The notes below the pieces were generated by a model. The model saw only the letters and a list, made by a program, of their open reading frames with translations. It was not told the DNA's origin and did not search any database. DNA of 64,000 nucleotides. Source: Clostridia bacterium (GTDB taxonomy: Bacteria; Bacillota; Clostridia; Christensenellales; Borkfalkiaceae). The position numbers and the translations under genes are program-made. The stretch covers positions 24,826 to 88,825 of the forward strand of contig JAJQAK010000167.1 of assembly GCA_021203845.1 (NCBI GenBank), read 5' to 3'. Position 1 is the first letter of the stretch, and each line of letters opens with the position of its first letter. Below, piece after piece: positions 9,390 through 18,698 of the stretch.

Positions 9390-10064
9390 ATGGGACAAAA
9401 AGTTAATCCTCACGGTTACAGAGTCGGAGTCACGAAACCCTGGTCCACGCAGTGGTACGCAGAAGGCCCGGATTTCGCCAAATTCATCAAGGAAGACTAC
9501 GACATTCGCACCTTTATTAAAAAGAAGTATTACGAGGCGGCGATAAGCAGCATAACGATAGTCAGGGCCGCGAACAAGGTCGAGGTCGGAATATCCACCG
9601 GACGCCCCGGCGTGCTCATCGGCAAGGGCGGATCCGAGATAGACGTCATAAAAAACGACCTCAAGAAAATCACGAACGGAAAAACCATAATCGTTAACGT
9701 CAAGAAGATAGACAAGGTCGATCAGGATGCGCAGCTCGTCGCCGAGGCGGTCGCCGCCCAGCTCGAAAAGCGTGTGTCTTACAGAAGGGCCATGAAGGCT
9801 CAGCTGTCCAAGGTATCCAAGAGTGGCGTGAAGGGCGTCAAGATCATGGTCAAAGGCCGTCTCGACGGACGTGAGATCTCCGGCAAGGAGGCCTATCACG
9901 AGGGGTCGATCCCCCTTCAGACCATCCGTGCGGACATAGACTACGGTTTCGCGGAAGCGCACACCACGTTCGGCGTGCTTGGCGTGAAGGTCTGGATTTA
10001 CAAGGGCGAGATACTTCAGAGGGACGGAAAGAAACTTATGATTTCCGACGGAGGCGAAGAGTAG
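9390..10064 (+). CDS. rpsC: 30S ribosomal protein S3
   Basis: 224 residues. [14 protein letters not shown] start, KH domain with IGKGGSEID, and the S3 C-terminal domain with [11 protein letters not shown]. Forms part of the mRNA entry channel helicase site. Confidence 0.97.
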   Translation: MGQKVNPHGYRVGVTKPWSTQWYAEGPDFAKFIKEDYDIRTFIKKKYYEAAISSITIVRAANKVEVGISTGRPGVLIGKGGSEIDVIKNDLKKITNGKTIIVNVKKIDKVDQDAQLVAEAVAAQLEKRVSYRRAMKAQLSKVSKSGVKGVKIMVKGRLDGREISGKEAYHEGSIPLQTIRADIDYGFAEAHTTFGVLGVKVWIYKGEILQRDGKKLMISDGGEE

Positions 10065-10068
10065 AATC

Positions 10069-10494
10069 ATGTTAATGCCTAAAAGAGTAAAAAGAAGAAT
10101 GGTTCACCGCGGCAGAATGAAGGGCACCGCCCACCGCGGAAACAAGGTAGCGTACGGCGATTACGGGCTTGTGGCTCTCGAGTGTTCGTGGGTCACGTCC
10201 AGGCAGATAGAGGCCGCGCGTATCGCGATGACGAGATACGTCAAGCGTGGCGGCAAGGTGTGGATAGACATATTCCCCAATAAGCCCATAACGAAGAAAC
10301 CCGCAGAGACCCGCATGGGCTCCGGAAAGGGTTCCGTGGACTACTGGGTGGCCGTCGTGAAGCCCGGCAGGGTCATGTTCGAGATGGCGGGCGTCACCGA
10401 AGAACAGGCCCGTGAGGCAATGCGTCTCGCGTCGCACAAACTCCCCATAAAGTGCAAGTTTGTCAAGAAAGGCGAGGAGGGCGTAACAGACTAA
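10069..10494 (+). CDS. rplP: 50S ribosomal protein L16
   Basis: 141 residues, [10 protein letters not shown] start; ATG 10075 is a possible alternative. The [15 protein letters not shown] signature is present. The stop overlaps the rpmC start in TAATG. Confidence 0.97.
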   Translation: MLMPKRVKRRMVHRGRMKGTAHRGNKVAYGDYGLVALECSWVTSRQIEAARIAMTRYVKRGGKVWIDIFPNKPITKKPAETRMGSGKGSVDYWVAVVKPGRVMFEMAGVTEEQAREAMRLASHKLPIKCKFVKKGEEGVTD

Positions 10495-10688
10495 TGAAAG
10501 CGAAAGAGATAGTAAACTTAAGCGACGAGCAACTGCAGGTCACGCTCGACGAGCTTAAGACTGAGCTGTTCAATCTGCGCTTCCGTCATGCGAGCGGACA
10601 GCTTGACAACCCTATGCGCATAAACCTCGTGAAGAAGGACATCGCGAGGGTGAACACGGTAATCCGTTCCAGGCAGAACAGGGCATAA
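10494..10688 (+). CDS. rpmC: 50S ribosomal protein L29
   Basis: 64 residues from ATG 10494, the coupled start at the rplP stop; an in-frame upstream extension lies inside rplP and is not real. LRFRHASGQLDNPMRI is the family core. Confidence 0.96.
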   Translation: MKAKEIVNLSDEQLQVTLDELKTELFNLRFRHASGQLDNPMRINLVKKDIARVNTVIRSRQNRA

Positions 10689-10697
10689 GGAGAGAAC

Positions 10698-10958
10698 ATG
10701 GCAGAGAGAACGACTCAGAGGAAGGAAAGAGTGGGAATTGTCGTATCCGACAAGATGGACAAAACGGTGGTAGTCGCCGTGACGATCCGTTCGCCCCATC
10801 CCATATATAAAAAGATAGTTAACAAGACGACGAGATTCAAGGCTCACGACGAGAACAACGAGTGCTCCGTGGGCGACAAGGTGAGGATCGTCGAGACGAG
10901 GCACCTTTCCAAGGACAAATACTGGAGAGTAGCCGAGATAATAGAGAAAGCCAAATAG
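10698..10958 (+). CDS. rpsQ: 30S ribosomal protein S17
   Basis: 86 residues with the OB-fold [14 protein letters not shown] segment and the conserved [20 protein letters not shown] end. Confidence 0.97.
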   Translation: MAERTTQRKERVGIVVSDKMDKTVVVAVTIRSPHPIYKKIVNKTTRFKAHDENNECSVGDKVRIVETRHLSKDKYWRVAEIIEKAK

Positions 10959-11086
10959 TCGGTCAATTACGGATACGAACGCCGTAAAGGTTTGGGCGTT
11001 CCTCTGTCCGGGGCTGTGTAAGTGTTTAGCATAAATTCAGGAAGGCATCTTCCGAAAAAGCGAAAAGTACATTTAGGAGAATTTAT
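10959..11086 (+). promoter_or_regulatory. Structured spacer between rpsQ and rplN
   Basis: 128 non-coding bases, long for this cluster. GAACGCC (10977-10983) pairs with GGCGTTC (10995-11001), and a smaller GGAAG-GCAT-CTTCC hairpin lies near 11041. Neither is followed by a T run, so these look like internal regulatory or processing sites and not terminators. No clear promoter seen. Confidence 0.45.
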
Positions 11087-11455
11087 ATGATACAGGCTCA
11101 GACAAGGCTTAAAGTCGCCGACAACAGCGGTGCGAAGGAGCTTATGTGCATAAAGGTCCTCGGCGGATCGTTCCACAAGACCGGCAACATAGGCGACGTC
11201 ATCGTGTGCTCCGTGAAGTCGGCAGCACCCGGCGGAGCGGTGAAAAAGAAGGAGATAGTCCGCGCCGTCATAGTCAGGACCAAGAAGGGCGTCAGAAGGA
11301 GCGACGGCACGTACATCCGTTTCGACGACAACGCGGCGGTCATAATAAACAATAACAAGGAACCCAGGGGCACCCGTATCTTTGGACCGATAGCGAGAGA
11401 GCTTCGTGAGAAGAACTACATGAAGATAATCTCGCTCGCACCCGAGGTGTTATAA
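11087..11455 (+). CDS. rplN: 50S ribosomal protein L14
   Basis: 122 residues, [18 protein letters not shown] start and the [15 protein letters not shown] end. AGGAG ribosome site after the long structured spacer; first gene of the classical spc operon section. Confidence 0.97.
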   Translation: MIQAQTRLKVADNSGAKELMCIKVLGGSFHKTGNIGDVIVCSVKSAAPGGAVKKKEIVRAVIVRTKKGVRRSDGTYIRFDDNAAVIINNNKEPRGTRIFGPIARELREKNYMKIISLAPEVL

Positions 11456-11469
11456 TTAGGAGACAGAAG

Positions 11470-11961
11470 ATGAACGTAAAATTGAACGACACGGTACTTG
11501 TCGTGACCGGCAAATACGCGGGCAAGAAGGGCAAAGTTACGGCCACGAAGCCCAAGACCGGCAAGATAATCGTCGAGGGCGTCAACATCCAGAAGAAGAC
11601 CCAGAAGGCCCGCAGGGGCAACGACATCTCCAGGATAATAGAGAGGGAAGGCCCCATCGACGCGTCCAACGTCATGGTCATCTGTCCCGAGTGCTCCGCC
11701 CCCGTGAGAGTGAAGTACGACGTCACGGGAGACAAGAAGGTCAGAGTCTGCAGAAAGTGCGGCGCCGTACTCGACAAGGCTTACGTGAAGAAGAACGCCA
11801 AGGACGCCGCGAAAGAGGCGAAACCCGAGAAACGTGTCAGAAAGAGAGCGAGAAAGGCGGAAGCCGGAGCGGCCGAGGCCGAAGTGAGCGAGACGGAAGA
11901 GATTGCCGGGGAAACTGAAGAGACCCCCGTCGAGGCGGAAGCCGAGAAGGAAGAGGAGTAA
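11470..11961 (+). CDS. rplX: 50S ribosomal protein L24 with long acidic C-terminal tail
   Basis: 163 residues, against about 100-110 usually. Residues 1-105 are a normal L24: KOW motif in DTVLVVTGKYAGKKGKV, and a four-Cys zinc-ribbon-like pair CPEC and CRKC at about 76 and 97. From about 105 to the end the protein is a low-complexity stretch, first Lys/Arg/Ala-rich, then Glu-rich. The tail is in frame with normal codon use and a good downstream gene start, so it seems real. Its role is unknown. Confidence 0.94.
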   Translation: MNVKLNDTVLVVTGKYAGKKGKVTATKPKTGKIIVEGVNIQKKTQKARRGNDISRIIEREGPIDASNVMVICPECSAPVRVKYDVTGDKKVRVCRKCGAVLDKAYVKKNAKDAAKEAKPEKRVRKRARKAEAGAAEAEVSETEEIAGETEETPVEAEAEKEEE

Positions 11962-11973
11962 GGGAGGCACGAC

Positions 11974-12642
11974 ATGGCAGACAAGAAGAAACAGCAGTCA
12001 AAAAAGCCCGCCGTCAAGCAGATGGGCAAAGCCGTAAAACCCGTCGAGGCTCCCACCAAGGTTTCCACGGGCGTCAAGACGAAGGCCAACATAACCGAAT
12101 CCCCCAACAGGGTGCAGGAAGCCTACAAGAATGAAGTCATCCCCGCACTCATGAAGCAGTTCGGATACAAGAACGTCATGCAGGTGCCCAAGCTTGAGAA
12201 AATAGTCATCAACACGGGGCTCGGCGACATAAAGGACAACGCTAAAGCCATACAGATGTCCATGAACGAGATAAAGCTCATTTCCGGACAGCAGCCCATT
12301 CTCACGAAGGCGAGAAAGTCGGTGGCGAACTTCAAACTTCGTGAAGGCATGACGGTCGGAATAAAGGTGACTCTCCGCGGGAAGAGGATGTATGAGTTTT
12401 ACGACAAGCTCATATCCCTCGCGCTTCCGAGAGTGAGGGACTTCAGGGGGCTCAACCCCGACAGTTTCGACGGGATGGGCAACTATTCGATGGGACTCAA
12501 GGAACAGCTCGTGTTCACGGAGATCACATACGACCAGGTTGAGAAGGTTCGCGGCATGGACATAAGTTTCGTCACCACGGCGAAAAGTGACGAGGAAGGC
12601 AGAGAGCTTCTGAAGGCGCTCGGTATGCCCTTCAGAAAGTGA
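11974..12642 (+). CDS. rplE: 50S ribosomal protein L5 with N-terminal extension
   Basis: 222 residues, about 40 more than usual. The first 45 residues are Lys/Pro/Val/Thr-rich low-complexity; the L5 core starts at [15 protein letters not shown]. The extension begins at an ATG with GGGAGG upstream, immediately after rplX. The core has INTGLGD and [19 protein letters not shown]5 contacts 5S rRNA and the P-site tRNA. Confidence 0.95.
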   Translation: MADKKKQQSKKPAVKQMGKAVKPVEAPTKVSTGVKTKANITESPNRVQEAYKNEVIPALMKQFGYKNVMQVPKLEKIVINTGLGDIKDNAKAIQMSMNEIKLISGQQPILTKARKSVANFKLREGMTVGIKVTLRGKRMYEFYDKLISLALPRVRDFRGLNPDSFDGMGNYSMGLKEQLVFTEITYDQVEKVRGMDISFVTTAKSDEEGRELLKALGMPFRK

Positions 12643-12652
12643 GGTGTGAGAC

Positions 12653-12838
12653 ATGGCAAAAAAGGCAATGGTAAACAAACAGCAAAGGCCCCCCAAGTAT
12701 TCGACGCGTGCGTACACGAGGTGCAGCATCTGCGGTAGACCCCACGCGGTTCTCCGTAAGTACGGCGTCTGCCGTATCTGCTTCAGAAACCTCGCCTACA
12801 AAGGGGAGATCCCCGGTGTGAGAAAGGCAAGCTGGTAG
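12653..12838 (+). CDS. rpsN: 30S ribosomal protein S14, zinc-binding type Z
   Basis: 61 residues with two C-x-x-C pairs (CSIC, CRIC), the short zinc-dependent form. No zinc-free paralogue is seen in the window. Confidence 0.97.
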   Translation: MAKKAMVNKQQRPPKYSTRAYTRCSICGRPHAVLRKYGVCRICFRNLAYKGEIPGVRKASW

Positions 12839-12849
12839 GAGGAAAGAAG

Positions 12850-13239
12850 ATGACTGATCCTATTGCAGATATGCTCACGCGCATCCGTAACGCGATTACG
12901 GCGAAAAAGGAGACGGTCGAAGTTCCCGTGTCGAACATGAAGAAGGCCATAGCCGACATCCTGCTCGAGGAAGGGTACGTCAAAAACGTCAAGTACGTCC
13001 AGGACGGCGTTTTCGGCACGATGATAATCACGCTCAAATACGTGGACGGGAAGAACGTCATAAGCGGGCTTTCCAGGGTGTCCAAACCCGGTCTCCGCAT
13101 GTATTCCGGCGTCGAGAAAATGCCCAAGGTCCTCGGAGGTCTCGGAATCGCCATACTCTCCACGAACAAAGGGATAATGACCGACCGCAACGCCAGAAAG
13201 GTAAACGTGGGCGGTGAGGTTCTCTGCTACATTTGGTAA
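12850..13239 (+). CDS. rpsH: 30S ribosomal protein S8
   Basis: 129 residues, [14 protein letters not shown] start and GGEVLCYIW end. In E. coli S8 represses the spc operon by binding mRNA near rplE. Confidence 0.97.
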   Translation: MTDPIADMLTRIRNAITAKKETVEVPVSNMKKAIADILLEEGYVKNVKYVQDGVFGTMIITLKYVDGKNVISGLSRVSKPGLRMYSGVEKMPKVLGGLGIAILSTNKGIMTDRNARKVNVGGEVLCYIW

Positions 13240-13251
13240 GGAGGGTGTGAC

Positions 13252-13818
13252 ATGGCGAAGATCGAGAAAGAGTCGAGAATCGGGAAGCTCCCCATCACCC
13301 TGCCCGCCGGCGTCACCGTCGAGTACAAAGACGGTGTCTGCACGGTGAAAGGCCCCAAGGGACAGCTTTCGCAACAGATTACCGGAAATATAGACATAAA
13401 AGTGGAAGGCAGCGAGTGCAAAGTCATAAGATGTGCCGACACGAGAGAGGACATGGCGCTCCACGGACTCTACCGCGCGCTCGTGAACAACATGGTCACG
13501 GGGGTCACGACGGGGTTCGAGAAGAAGCTCAAGATAGCCGGCATGGGCTGGAAGTCCGAGGCCGCGAATGGCAAACTCACGCTCCACGTGGGATATTCGC
13601 ATCCCGTGGTGTTCGAGGCGCCCAAGGGCATATCCATCGTGTGCGAGACGCCCACGCTCATAAAGATATCCGGAATCGACAAGGCCGCGGTCGGACAGGT
13701 CGCCGCCGACATAAGGAAAGTCAGAAAGCCCGAGCCCTATCACGGATTCGGAATCTCGTACGAAGACGAGATCATCCAGCGCAAGGAAGGCAAGACGGGC
13801 GCCAAAGGCAAGAAGTAA
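13252..13818 (+). CDS. rplF: 50S ribosomal protein L6
   Basis: 188 residues. SRIGKLPITLPAGV start and the second-domain signature with KPEPYHGFGISYEDE. A C-terminal Lys/Gly tail follows. Confidence 0.97.
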   Translation: MAKIEKESRIGKLPITLPAGVTVEYKDGVCTVKGPKGQLSQQITGNIDIKVEGSECKVIRCADTREDMALHGLYRALVNNMVTGVTTGFEKKLKIAGMGWKSEAANGKLTLHVGYSHPVVFEAPKGISIVCETPTLIKISGIDKAAVGQVAADIRKVRKPEPYHGFGISYEDEIIQRKEGKTGAKGKK

Positions 13819-13819
13819 T

Positions 13820-13876
13820 TTCCGGACGAGCGGAAGCGTCCGCCGCGCGAATCTCGGCGCGGGGGTCTGCCCGGAA
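13820..13876 (+). promoter_or_regulatory. Multi-hairpin RNA junction between rplF and rplR
   Basis: The 93-base spacer can fold into a closed junction: TTCC (13820-13823) with GGAA (13873-13876) outside; inside, GGACG (13824-13828) with CGTCC (13837-13841), CCGCGC (13843-13848) with GCGCGG (13857-13862), and GGG (13863-13865) with CCC (13870-13872). No T run follows, so it is not a terminator. It looks like a structured regulatory or processing element; its protein partner is unknown. Confidence 0.5.
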
Positions 13877-13911
13877 GAGAATATGCTTGTCTTAATCTTA
13901 AGGAGACACGA

Positions 13912-14280
13912 ATGATAACGAAAATCGACAAGAACGAAGAGAGAAAGCACCGTCACGTTAGAGTGAGAAAGAAGATCTCGGGGACGGCCGAGACTCCCCG
14001 TTTCAGCGTTTACAGGTCATTGAACCACATATACGTGCAGCTGATCGACGACGACGAGGGAAAGACGCTGGCTTCCGCTTCCACGATGGACAAGGCTCTG
14101 AGGGCCGAGGTCGCCGGGAAGACCAAGACGGAAGCGGCCAAGATTGTCGGCAAAGCTGTCGCCGAGAGGGCCATTAAGAAGGGCATCGAGACGGCCGTGT
14201 TCGACAGGGGCGGATACCTTTACACCGGACGCGTTCAGGCTGTGGCGGACGGCGCCAGAGAAGCCGGACTTAAGTTCTAA
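13912..14280 (+). CDS. rplR: 50S ribosomal protein L18
   Basis: 122 residues, with [17 protein letters not shown] and the C-terminal [23 protein letters not shown] block typical of 5S rRNA-binding L18. Confidence 0.97.
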   Translation: MITKIDKNEERKHRHVRVRKKISGTAETPRFSVYRSLNHIYVQLIDDDEGKTLASASTMDKALRAEVAGKTKTEAAKIVGKAVAERAIKKGIETAVFDRGGYLYTGRVQAVADGAREAGLKF

Positions 14281-14292
14281 GGAGTGAAAACT

Positions 14293-14826
14293 ATGGAAGA
14301 AAAGAAAGACAGGCCCGCAAGAAAAGGCGCAAGACCTCCCCGCAACGAAGACGACGGACTGGTGAAGAAGCTCATACAGGTCAACAGAATCTCCAAAACG
14401 GTCAAAGGCGGCCGTAAAATGCGTTTCGCCGCTCTGATGGTCGTCGGGGACGGAAAGGGCCTCGTAGGATACGGGCTCGGCAAGAGCAAGGAAGTTCCGG
14501 AAGCCATAGACAAGGCCACGGCAAAGGCCAAGAAGAACATGATCAAGGTCAACCTCGCGGGGACGAGCATCCCCCACCAGGTAACCGGGGTGTACAGCAA
14601 GGGACGCGTGCTCCTCATCCCCGCTCAGGAAGGTACCGGCGTCATAGCCGGAGGTCCCGTCCGTGCCGTGATGGAGGCCGTCGGAATAACCGATATCCGC
14701 ACGAAGTCCGTGGGCTCCACGAACCATATCAACTGCGTCAAGGCGGCGGTTCAGGGGTTGTCGCAACTCAAATCTCCGGAAGAGGTCGCCCGTCTTCGCG
14801 GAAAAGACGTCGAGGACCTGACCTAA
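14293..14826 (+). CDS. rpsE: 30S ribosomal protein S5
   Basis: 177 residues from ATG 14293, chosen because GGAG at 14281-14284 is eight bases upstream; an in-frame GTG at 14284 overlaps that site. The family core includes [20 protein letters not shown] and, near the end, [15 protein letters not shown] basic N-terminal arm of about 25 residues precedes the core. Confidence 0.96.
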   Translation: MEEKKDRPARKGARPPRNEDDGLVKKLIQVNRISKTVKGGRKMRFAALMVVGDGKGLVGYGLGKSKEVPEAIDKATAKAKKNMIKVNLAGTSIPHQVTGVYSKGRVLLIPAQEGTGVIAGGPVRAVMEAVGITDIRTKSVGSTNHINCVKAAVQGLSQLKSPEEVARLRGKDVEDLT

Positions 14827-14840
14827 AAAGGAGGCGAGAG

Positions 14841-15014
14841 ATGCTTAAGGTAACATTGATAAAGAGCGTCGCCAACGAGAGGGAGACCATCAAGAAGACG
14901 GTCGAGGCTCTCGGGCTTCGCAAGATAAACTCCACGAAGGTGTTCGAGGACGTGCCCTCCGTGAGAGGCGCGCTCAAGAAAGTCGACTATCTCGTAAAAG
15001 TGGAAGAGGTGTGA
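14841..15014 (+). CDS. rpmD: 50S ribosomal protein L30
   Basis: 57 residues (MLKVTLIKSVANERE start, YLVKVEEV end). AAGGAGG precedes the ATG by eight bases. Its place between rpsE and rplO is the conserved one. Confidence 0.96.
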   Translation: MLKVTLIKSVANERETIKKTVEALGLRKINSTKVFEDVPSVRGALKKVDYLVKVEEV

Positions 15015-15015
15015 A

Positions 15016-15585
15016 ATGGCAGAGACAGAAGAAAACGACGTAATGAGAGTTGACACTCTGCACCCCGCGGACGGGTCTTCACACAGAACCAAAAGGGTCG
15101 GCAGAGGTATAGGCTCCGGACTCGGCAAGACGTCGGGCCGCGGGCACAAAGGACAGAAGGCACGTTCCGGCGGGCACGTACGTCCCGGATTCGAAGGCGG
15201 ACAGATGCCTCTCGACAGGCGTGTCCCCAAGCGCGGATTCAACAACAAGTGGCGCGTCATATACATGACCATAAACGTCGGCCAGCTCGCCGAGGTTCCC
15301 GCCGGCACGGTGGTGGACTACGACTATGTGGTCGAGAACGGGCTTGCCAAGAAGGTTCCCGGAAACGTCGGACTCAAAGTCCTCGGAAACGGAGAGCTCA
15401 AGAACGCCATAACCGTGAAGGCGTCCAAGTTCACGGAAAAAGCCAAAGAAATAATCGAGAAGGCCGGCGGAAAGGCGGAAGTCATCCCCGGGAAAAAGAA
15501 GTTCATCAGAGCAAATCTCGAATACAAACTCACGCTCGACGAATATATGGAATCGCGCGGAGAAGGCGGCAGGCAGGACAACTAA
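15016..15585 (+). CDS. rplO: 50S ribosomal protein L15
   Basis: 189 residues, somewhat long. A short acidic N-terminal lead precedes the usual MRVDTLHPADGS; ATG 15043 is a possible alternative start. The GRGIGSGLGKTSGRGHKGQ loop is intact. A C-terminal extension of about 25 residues follows the normal end. Confidence 0.96.
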   Translation: MAETEENDVMRVDTLHPADGSSHRTKRVGRGIGSGLGKTSGRGHKGQKARSGGHVRPGFEGGQMPLDRRVPKRGFNNKWRVIYMTINVGQLAEVPAGTVVDYDYVVENGLAKKVPGNVGLKVLGNGELKNAITVKASKFTEKAKEIIEKAGGKAEVIPGKKKFIRANLEYKLTLDEYMESRGEGGRQDN

Positions 15586-15595
15586 TTTGACCGTG

Positions 15596-15618
15596 TGCGT
15601 TTCCGCTTTGGAAACGCA
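15596..15618 (+). promoter_or_regulatory. Perfect hairpin just upstream of the secY ribosome site
   Basis: TGCGTTTCC, five-base loop, GGAAACGCA: a perfect 9-bp stem placed between the rplO stop and the CAGGAG ribosome site of secY. No T run follows. It could set the rplO/secY expression ratio through processing or translation. Confidence 0.55.
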
Positions 15619-15633
15619 AGCAGGAGAAAGGCA

Positions 15634-16998
15634 ATGTTTGAAACAATAAAAAATTGTTTTAAGGACAAGGGAATACGAAAGAAGATATGGATAACGCTCC
15701 TTCTTCTCTTCATATTCAGACTGGGCTGCTATATTCCGGTACCCGGGATAATGTCGACGGAGTTCAGCGAGGCCATAACGGGCAACAGCTTTCTGAACCT
15801 CATGAGCTCCATAACGGGCGGATCGCTGGAAAACGCTACGCTCTTCGCACTCGGTATAAGTCCTTACATCAACGCGTCCATAATCATCCAGCTGCTCACG
15901 GTCGCGATCCCCGCGTTGGAGAGGTTGTCCAAAGAGGGCGAAGAAGGAAGAAAGAAGATAGCGACCATAACCCGTTGGGTGACGATAGTTCTCGCTCTCG
16001 CGCAGGCCATAGGCATCATAATCAACTACGGCGGACTTTGGGGTTCGGGGGACAATCTCGCGATAAAGCTCTCGTTCTTCGGTGAGTCTCTCTGGGGTGA
16101 GACGGCGGCTAAATGGGTTGCCGGGATATTCCTCTGCGCCGTTTACACGGCGGGTGCCATGCTCGTCATGTGGATAGGCGAGAGAATAACCGAGTACGGC
16201 GTGAGCAACGGCATATCCATGATCATATTCATAGGTATCCTTTCCACCGCCGGCACGACGCTTCTTTCCAAATTCATTGACGCGTTCACTGGCAGCCCCG
16301 CGGTTCTTTGGGAGATTTTCGGATTCATAATTCTGACCGTACTGGAGTTTGCGGCGATTGTCACAGTCGACCTTTCGGAACGAAACATTCCGGTGCAGTA
16401 CGCGAAACAGGTAAAGGGACGGAAGATGTACGGAGGACAGTCGTCCAAGATCCCGATTAAGATATCGAGTTCCGGCGTCATGCCTCTGATCTTCGCCTTT
16501 GCGATAATCTCGTTTCCCTCGATGCTCGCGGGCCTCTTCTGGCCGGGTTCGAGATTCGACACGGGGTGCACGAACTGGTTCTCGGGTTCCTCCCCGTACT
16601 GGTACGGACAGCTCATCTACATGGTCACGCTGTGCATCCTGATATTCGCTTTCGCGTTCTTCTATTCGGGCATGCAGTTCAATCCTGACGACGTGGCCAA
16701 GACCATTCAGCAGAACGGCGGGTTCATACAGGGCATAAGGCCCGGGCGGCCGACCGCCGACTACCTGAGAAAGATCAACAACCGAATAACGCTCTTTGGG
16801 GCCATATACCTTACTTTGGTCGCTCTGATTCCATCGCTTTTGGGCATAATACTGACCGCCCTGGGAATGTCGGACGTAACGCTGTTGAGCGTTTGGTCGA
16901 CGACGGGAATACTCATAGTCGTGTCCGTTGCCATGGAGCTTAACAAACAGCTTGAATCGCAGCTCATGATGAAGAACTACAAAGGGTTCCTGAAATAA
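15634..16998 (+). CDS. secY: Protein translocase channel subunit SecY
   Basis: 454 residues from ATG 15634, with AGGAG upstream; an in-frame extension to 15595 runs through the hairpin and is rejected. About ten membrane segments. Characteristic motifs are RLGCYIPVPGI, GISPYINASIIIQLL and IPVQYAKQVKGRKMYGGQSS. Forms the export channel with SecE and SecG, which are not in this window. Confidence 0.97.
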   Translation: MFETIKNCFKDKGIRKKIWITLLLLFIFRLGCYIPVPGIMSTEFSEAITGNSFLNLMSSITGGSLENATLFALGISPYINASIIIQLLTVAIPALERLSKEGEEGRKKIATITRWVTIVLALAQAIGIIINYGGLWGSGDNLAIKLSFFGESLWGETAAKWVAGIFLCAVYTAGAMLVMWIGERITEYGVSNGISMIIFIGILSTAGTTLLSKFIDAFTGSPAVLWEIFGFIILTVLEFAAIVTVDLSERNIPVQYAKQVKGRKMYGGQSSKIPIKISSSGVMPLIFAFAIISFPSMLAGLFWPGSRFDTGCTNWFSGSSPYWYGQLIYMVTLCILIFAFAFFYSGMQFNPDDVAKTIQQNGGFIQGIRPGRPTADYLRKINNRITLFGAIYLTLVALIPSLLGIILTALGMSDVTLLSVWSTTGILIVVSVAMELNKQLESQLMMKNYKGFLK

Positions 16999-17018
16999 TA
17001 AACGACGGGGGAGAAAAT

Positions 17019-17654
17019 ATGAACATAGTGCTTTTGGGAGCACCCGGAGCCGGGAAGGGCACGCAGGCAAGCTTCATAAAGAGAAACTTCGGCCTCATCC
17101 ACATCTCGACGGGCGACATATTCCGTGAAAATCTCAAAAACGGCACGGAGCTCGGCCTCATGGCGAAGAAGTACATGGACGCGGGGCAGCTCGTCCCCGA
17201 CAGCGTCACGTGCGACCTCGTGAAAGACAGACTGCAGGCCGACGACGTCAAGAAACACGGCTGCATGCTCGACGGGTTCCCCCGCAACATATACCAGGCA
17301 GAAGAGCTCGAGAAGTTCTGCAAGGTGGACGCCTGCATAGACCTGGACGTCGCCGTGGACTGTCTCATGGACAGAATCTGCGGAAGGAGGGTCTGCTCCG
17401 CCTGCCGCGAGAATTACCACATAAGCACCCTCGACGGTGTCACAATCTGTCCCAAGTGCGGCGCGCCTCTCATTCAGAGGAACGACGACAACCCCGAGAC
17501 GGTCACGGCGAGACTCGACACGTATTTCTCGCAGACCGCGTACCTTGAGAACTACTACAAGGACAAGGGTAAACTCGTTAAGATACCGTGCGGGGATCTT
17601 TCCCCGGACGAGGTATACCAGAAGATCAAGGCGTATCTTCTCGAGTTGGCATAA
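17019..17654 (+). CDS. adk: Adenylate kinase, zinc-lid form
   Basis: 211 residues. P-loop GAPGAGKGTQ at 7-16, NMP-binding STGDIFRE, LDGFPRN, and a lid with CSAC and CPKC pairs, the structural zinc site typical of Gram-positive enzymes. Interconverts AMP + ATP and 2 ADP. Located between secY and map as in Bacillota. Confidence 0.97.
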   Translation: MNIVLLGAPGAGKGTQASFIKRNFGLIHISTGDIFRENLKNGTELGLMAKKYMDAGQLVPDSVTCDLVKDRLQADDVKKHGCMLDGFPRNIYQAEELEKFCKVDACIDLDVAVDCLMDRICGRRVCSACRENYHISTLDGVTICPKCGAPLIQRNDDNPETVTARLDTYFSQTAYLENYYKDKGKLVKIPCGDLSPDEVYQKIKAYLLELA

Positions 17655-17655
17655 G

Positions 17656-18402
17656 ATGGTATATCTCAAGACGCCGGAACAGATCGAGACCATGAGAAAA
17701 GTGTGCAAGATTGTGCACGATTCGATTGAGTACGCGGGGGAAAATCTCCGTGCCGGCATGACCACGAGAGAGCTCGACGCTCTCATCCACAAGTACATCG
17801 TCACGTGCGGGGCGAACCCCACGTGTCTCGGATACGAAGGCTATCCCGCCGCGTCGTGCATATCCGTGAACGAGGTCGTGGTCCACGGAATCCCCGGCGA
17901 CAGGGTGATAAAGGACGGCGACATAGTCTCGGTGGACGTCTGTGCGGACAAGTACGGTTTCGTGGGAGACAGCGCGAGAACATTCCTCGTGGGTGACGTC
18001 TCCGAGGACAAAAAGAAACTCGTCAAGGTCGCGGAGGAGTGTTTTTGGAAGGCTCTGGAGGGACTCGGGCCCGGGACGCCGCTTTTCGACATAGGGGCCG
18101 CGGTGCAGGAACACGCGGAGGCCAACGGGTATTCCGTCGTGAGGGCTCTCACGGGGCACGGCATAGGCAGGGAAATGCACGAAGACCCCAACGTTCTGAA
18201 CTACGGCAAGAGGGGCACCGGAATGAGGCTCCGCGCCGGGATGGTCATCTGCATAGAACCCATGATAAACATGGGGACGTACAAGGTGAACTTCGACAAG
18301 CGCGACGGCTGGACGGTAACGACGGCGGACGGAAAACCCTCGGCGCATTACGAGAACACCGTGGCGATAACCGAGGACGGCTACGACATCTTAACGCTTT
18401 GA
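17656..18402 (+). CDS. map: Methionine aminopeptidase, type I
   Basis: 248 residues from ATG 17656, one base after the adk stop; the longer in-frame opening starts inside adk and is rejected. Metal ligands are visible: Asp in VDVCADKYG and GDSARTF, His in GHGIGREMHEDP, Glu in IEPMIN and ENTVAITEDG. Removes N-terminal Met after the deformylase encoded at 46286 acts. Confidence 0.97.
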   Translation: MVYLKTPEQIETMRKVCKIVHDSIEYAGENLRAGMTTRELDALIHKYIVTCGANPTCLGYEGYPAASCISVNEVVVHGIPGDRVIKDGDIVSVDVCADKYGFVGDSARTFLVGDVSEDKKKLVKVAEECFWKALEGLGPGTPLFDIGAAVQEHAEANGYSVVRALTGHGIGREMHEDPNVLNYGKRGTGMRLRAGMVICIEPMINMGTYKVNFDKRDGWTVTTADGKPSAHYENTVAITEDGYDILTL

Positions 18403-18404
18403 GT

Positions 18405-18698
18405 ATGAAAGTGAAAGAGCCGAAAAGAGGCGGGGTGTGTTACAGCCTGCAGGGGAGAGACAAGGGCCGCTGGTACGTGATCCTCAAAGTCGAACCCGGG
18501 TACGTCTTCGTGACGGACGGAAAGGCAGGGGGTGCGAAAAGCCCCAAAAAGAAAAACTTAAAACACGTGTATCTGACGCCACGCGAAGTCGAGCTGCCGG
18601 AAAGGGACGACAAGGTGCGCGACAACGAGATTCACAGGGCACTGAAAAACATACTTGAGACAAAAACGGAGGACGGCGAGTGTCAAAAAACGACGTAA
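18405..18698 (+). CDS. KOW-domain RNA-binding protein (L14e-like)
   Basis: 97 residues from ATG 18405, three bases after the map stop. The N-terminal half has the fold-type of KOW/L14e proteins with [17 protein letters not shown] and ITDGK-like VTDGK; a basic patch [10 protein letters not shown] follows. A gene of this type between map and infA is known in several Clostridia, annotated as a KOW RNA-binding protein of unproven function. It overlaps infA by 19 bases, so the two are tightly coupled. Confidence 0.8.
   Translation: MKVKEPKRGGVCYSLQGRDKGRWYVILKVEPGYVFVTDGKAGGAKSPKKKNLKHVYLTPREVELPERDDKVRDNEIHRALKNILETKTEDGECQKTT

Noticed and set aside
15079-17070. 663-codon minus-strand frame opposite rplO, secY
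   Set aside because: Antisense shadow of clear ribosomal and secY genes; no ribosome site or family.
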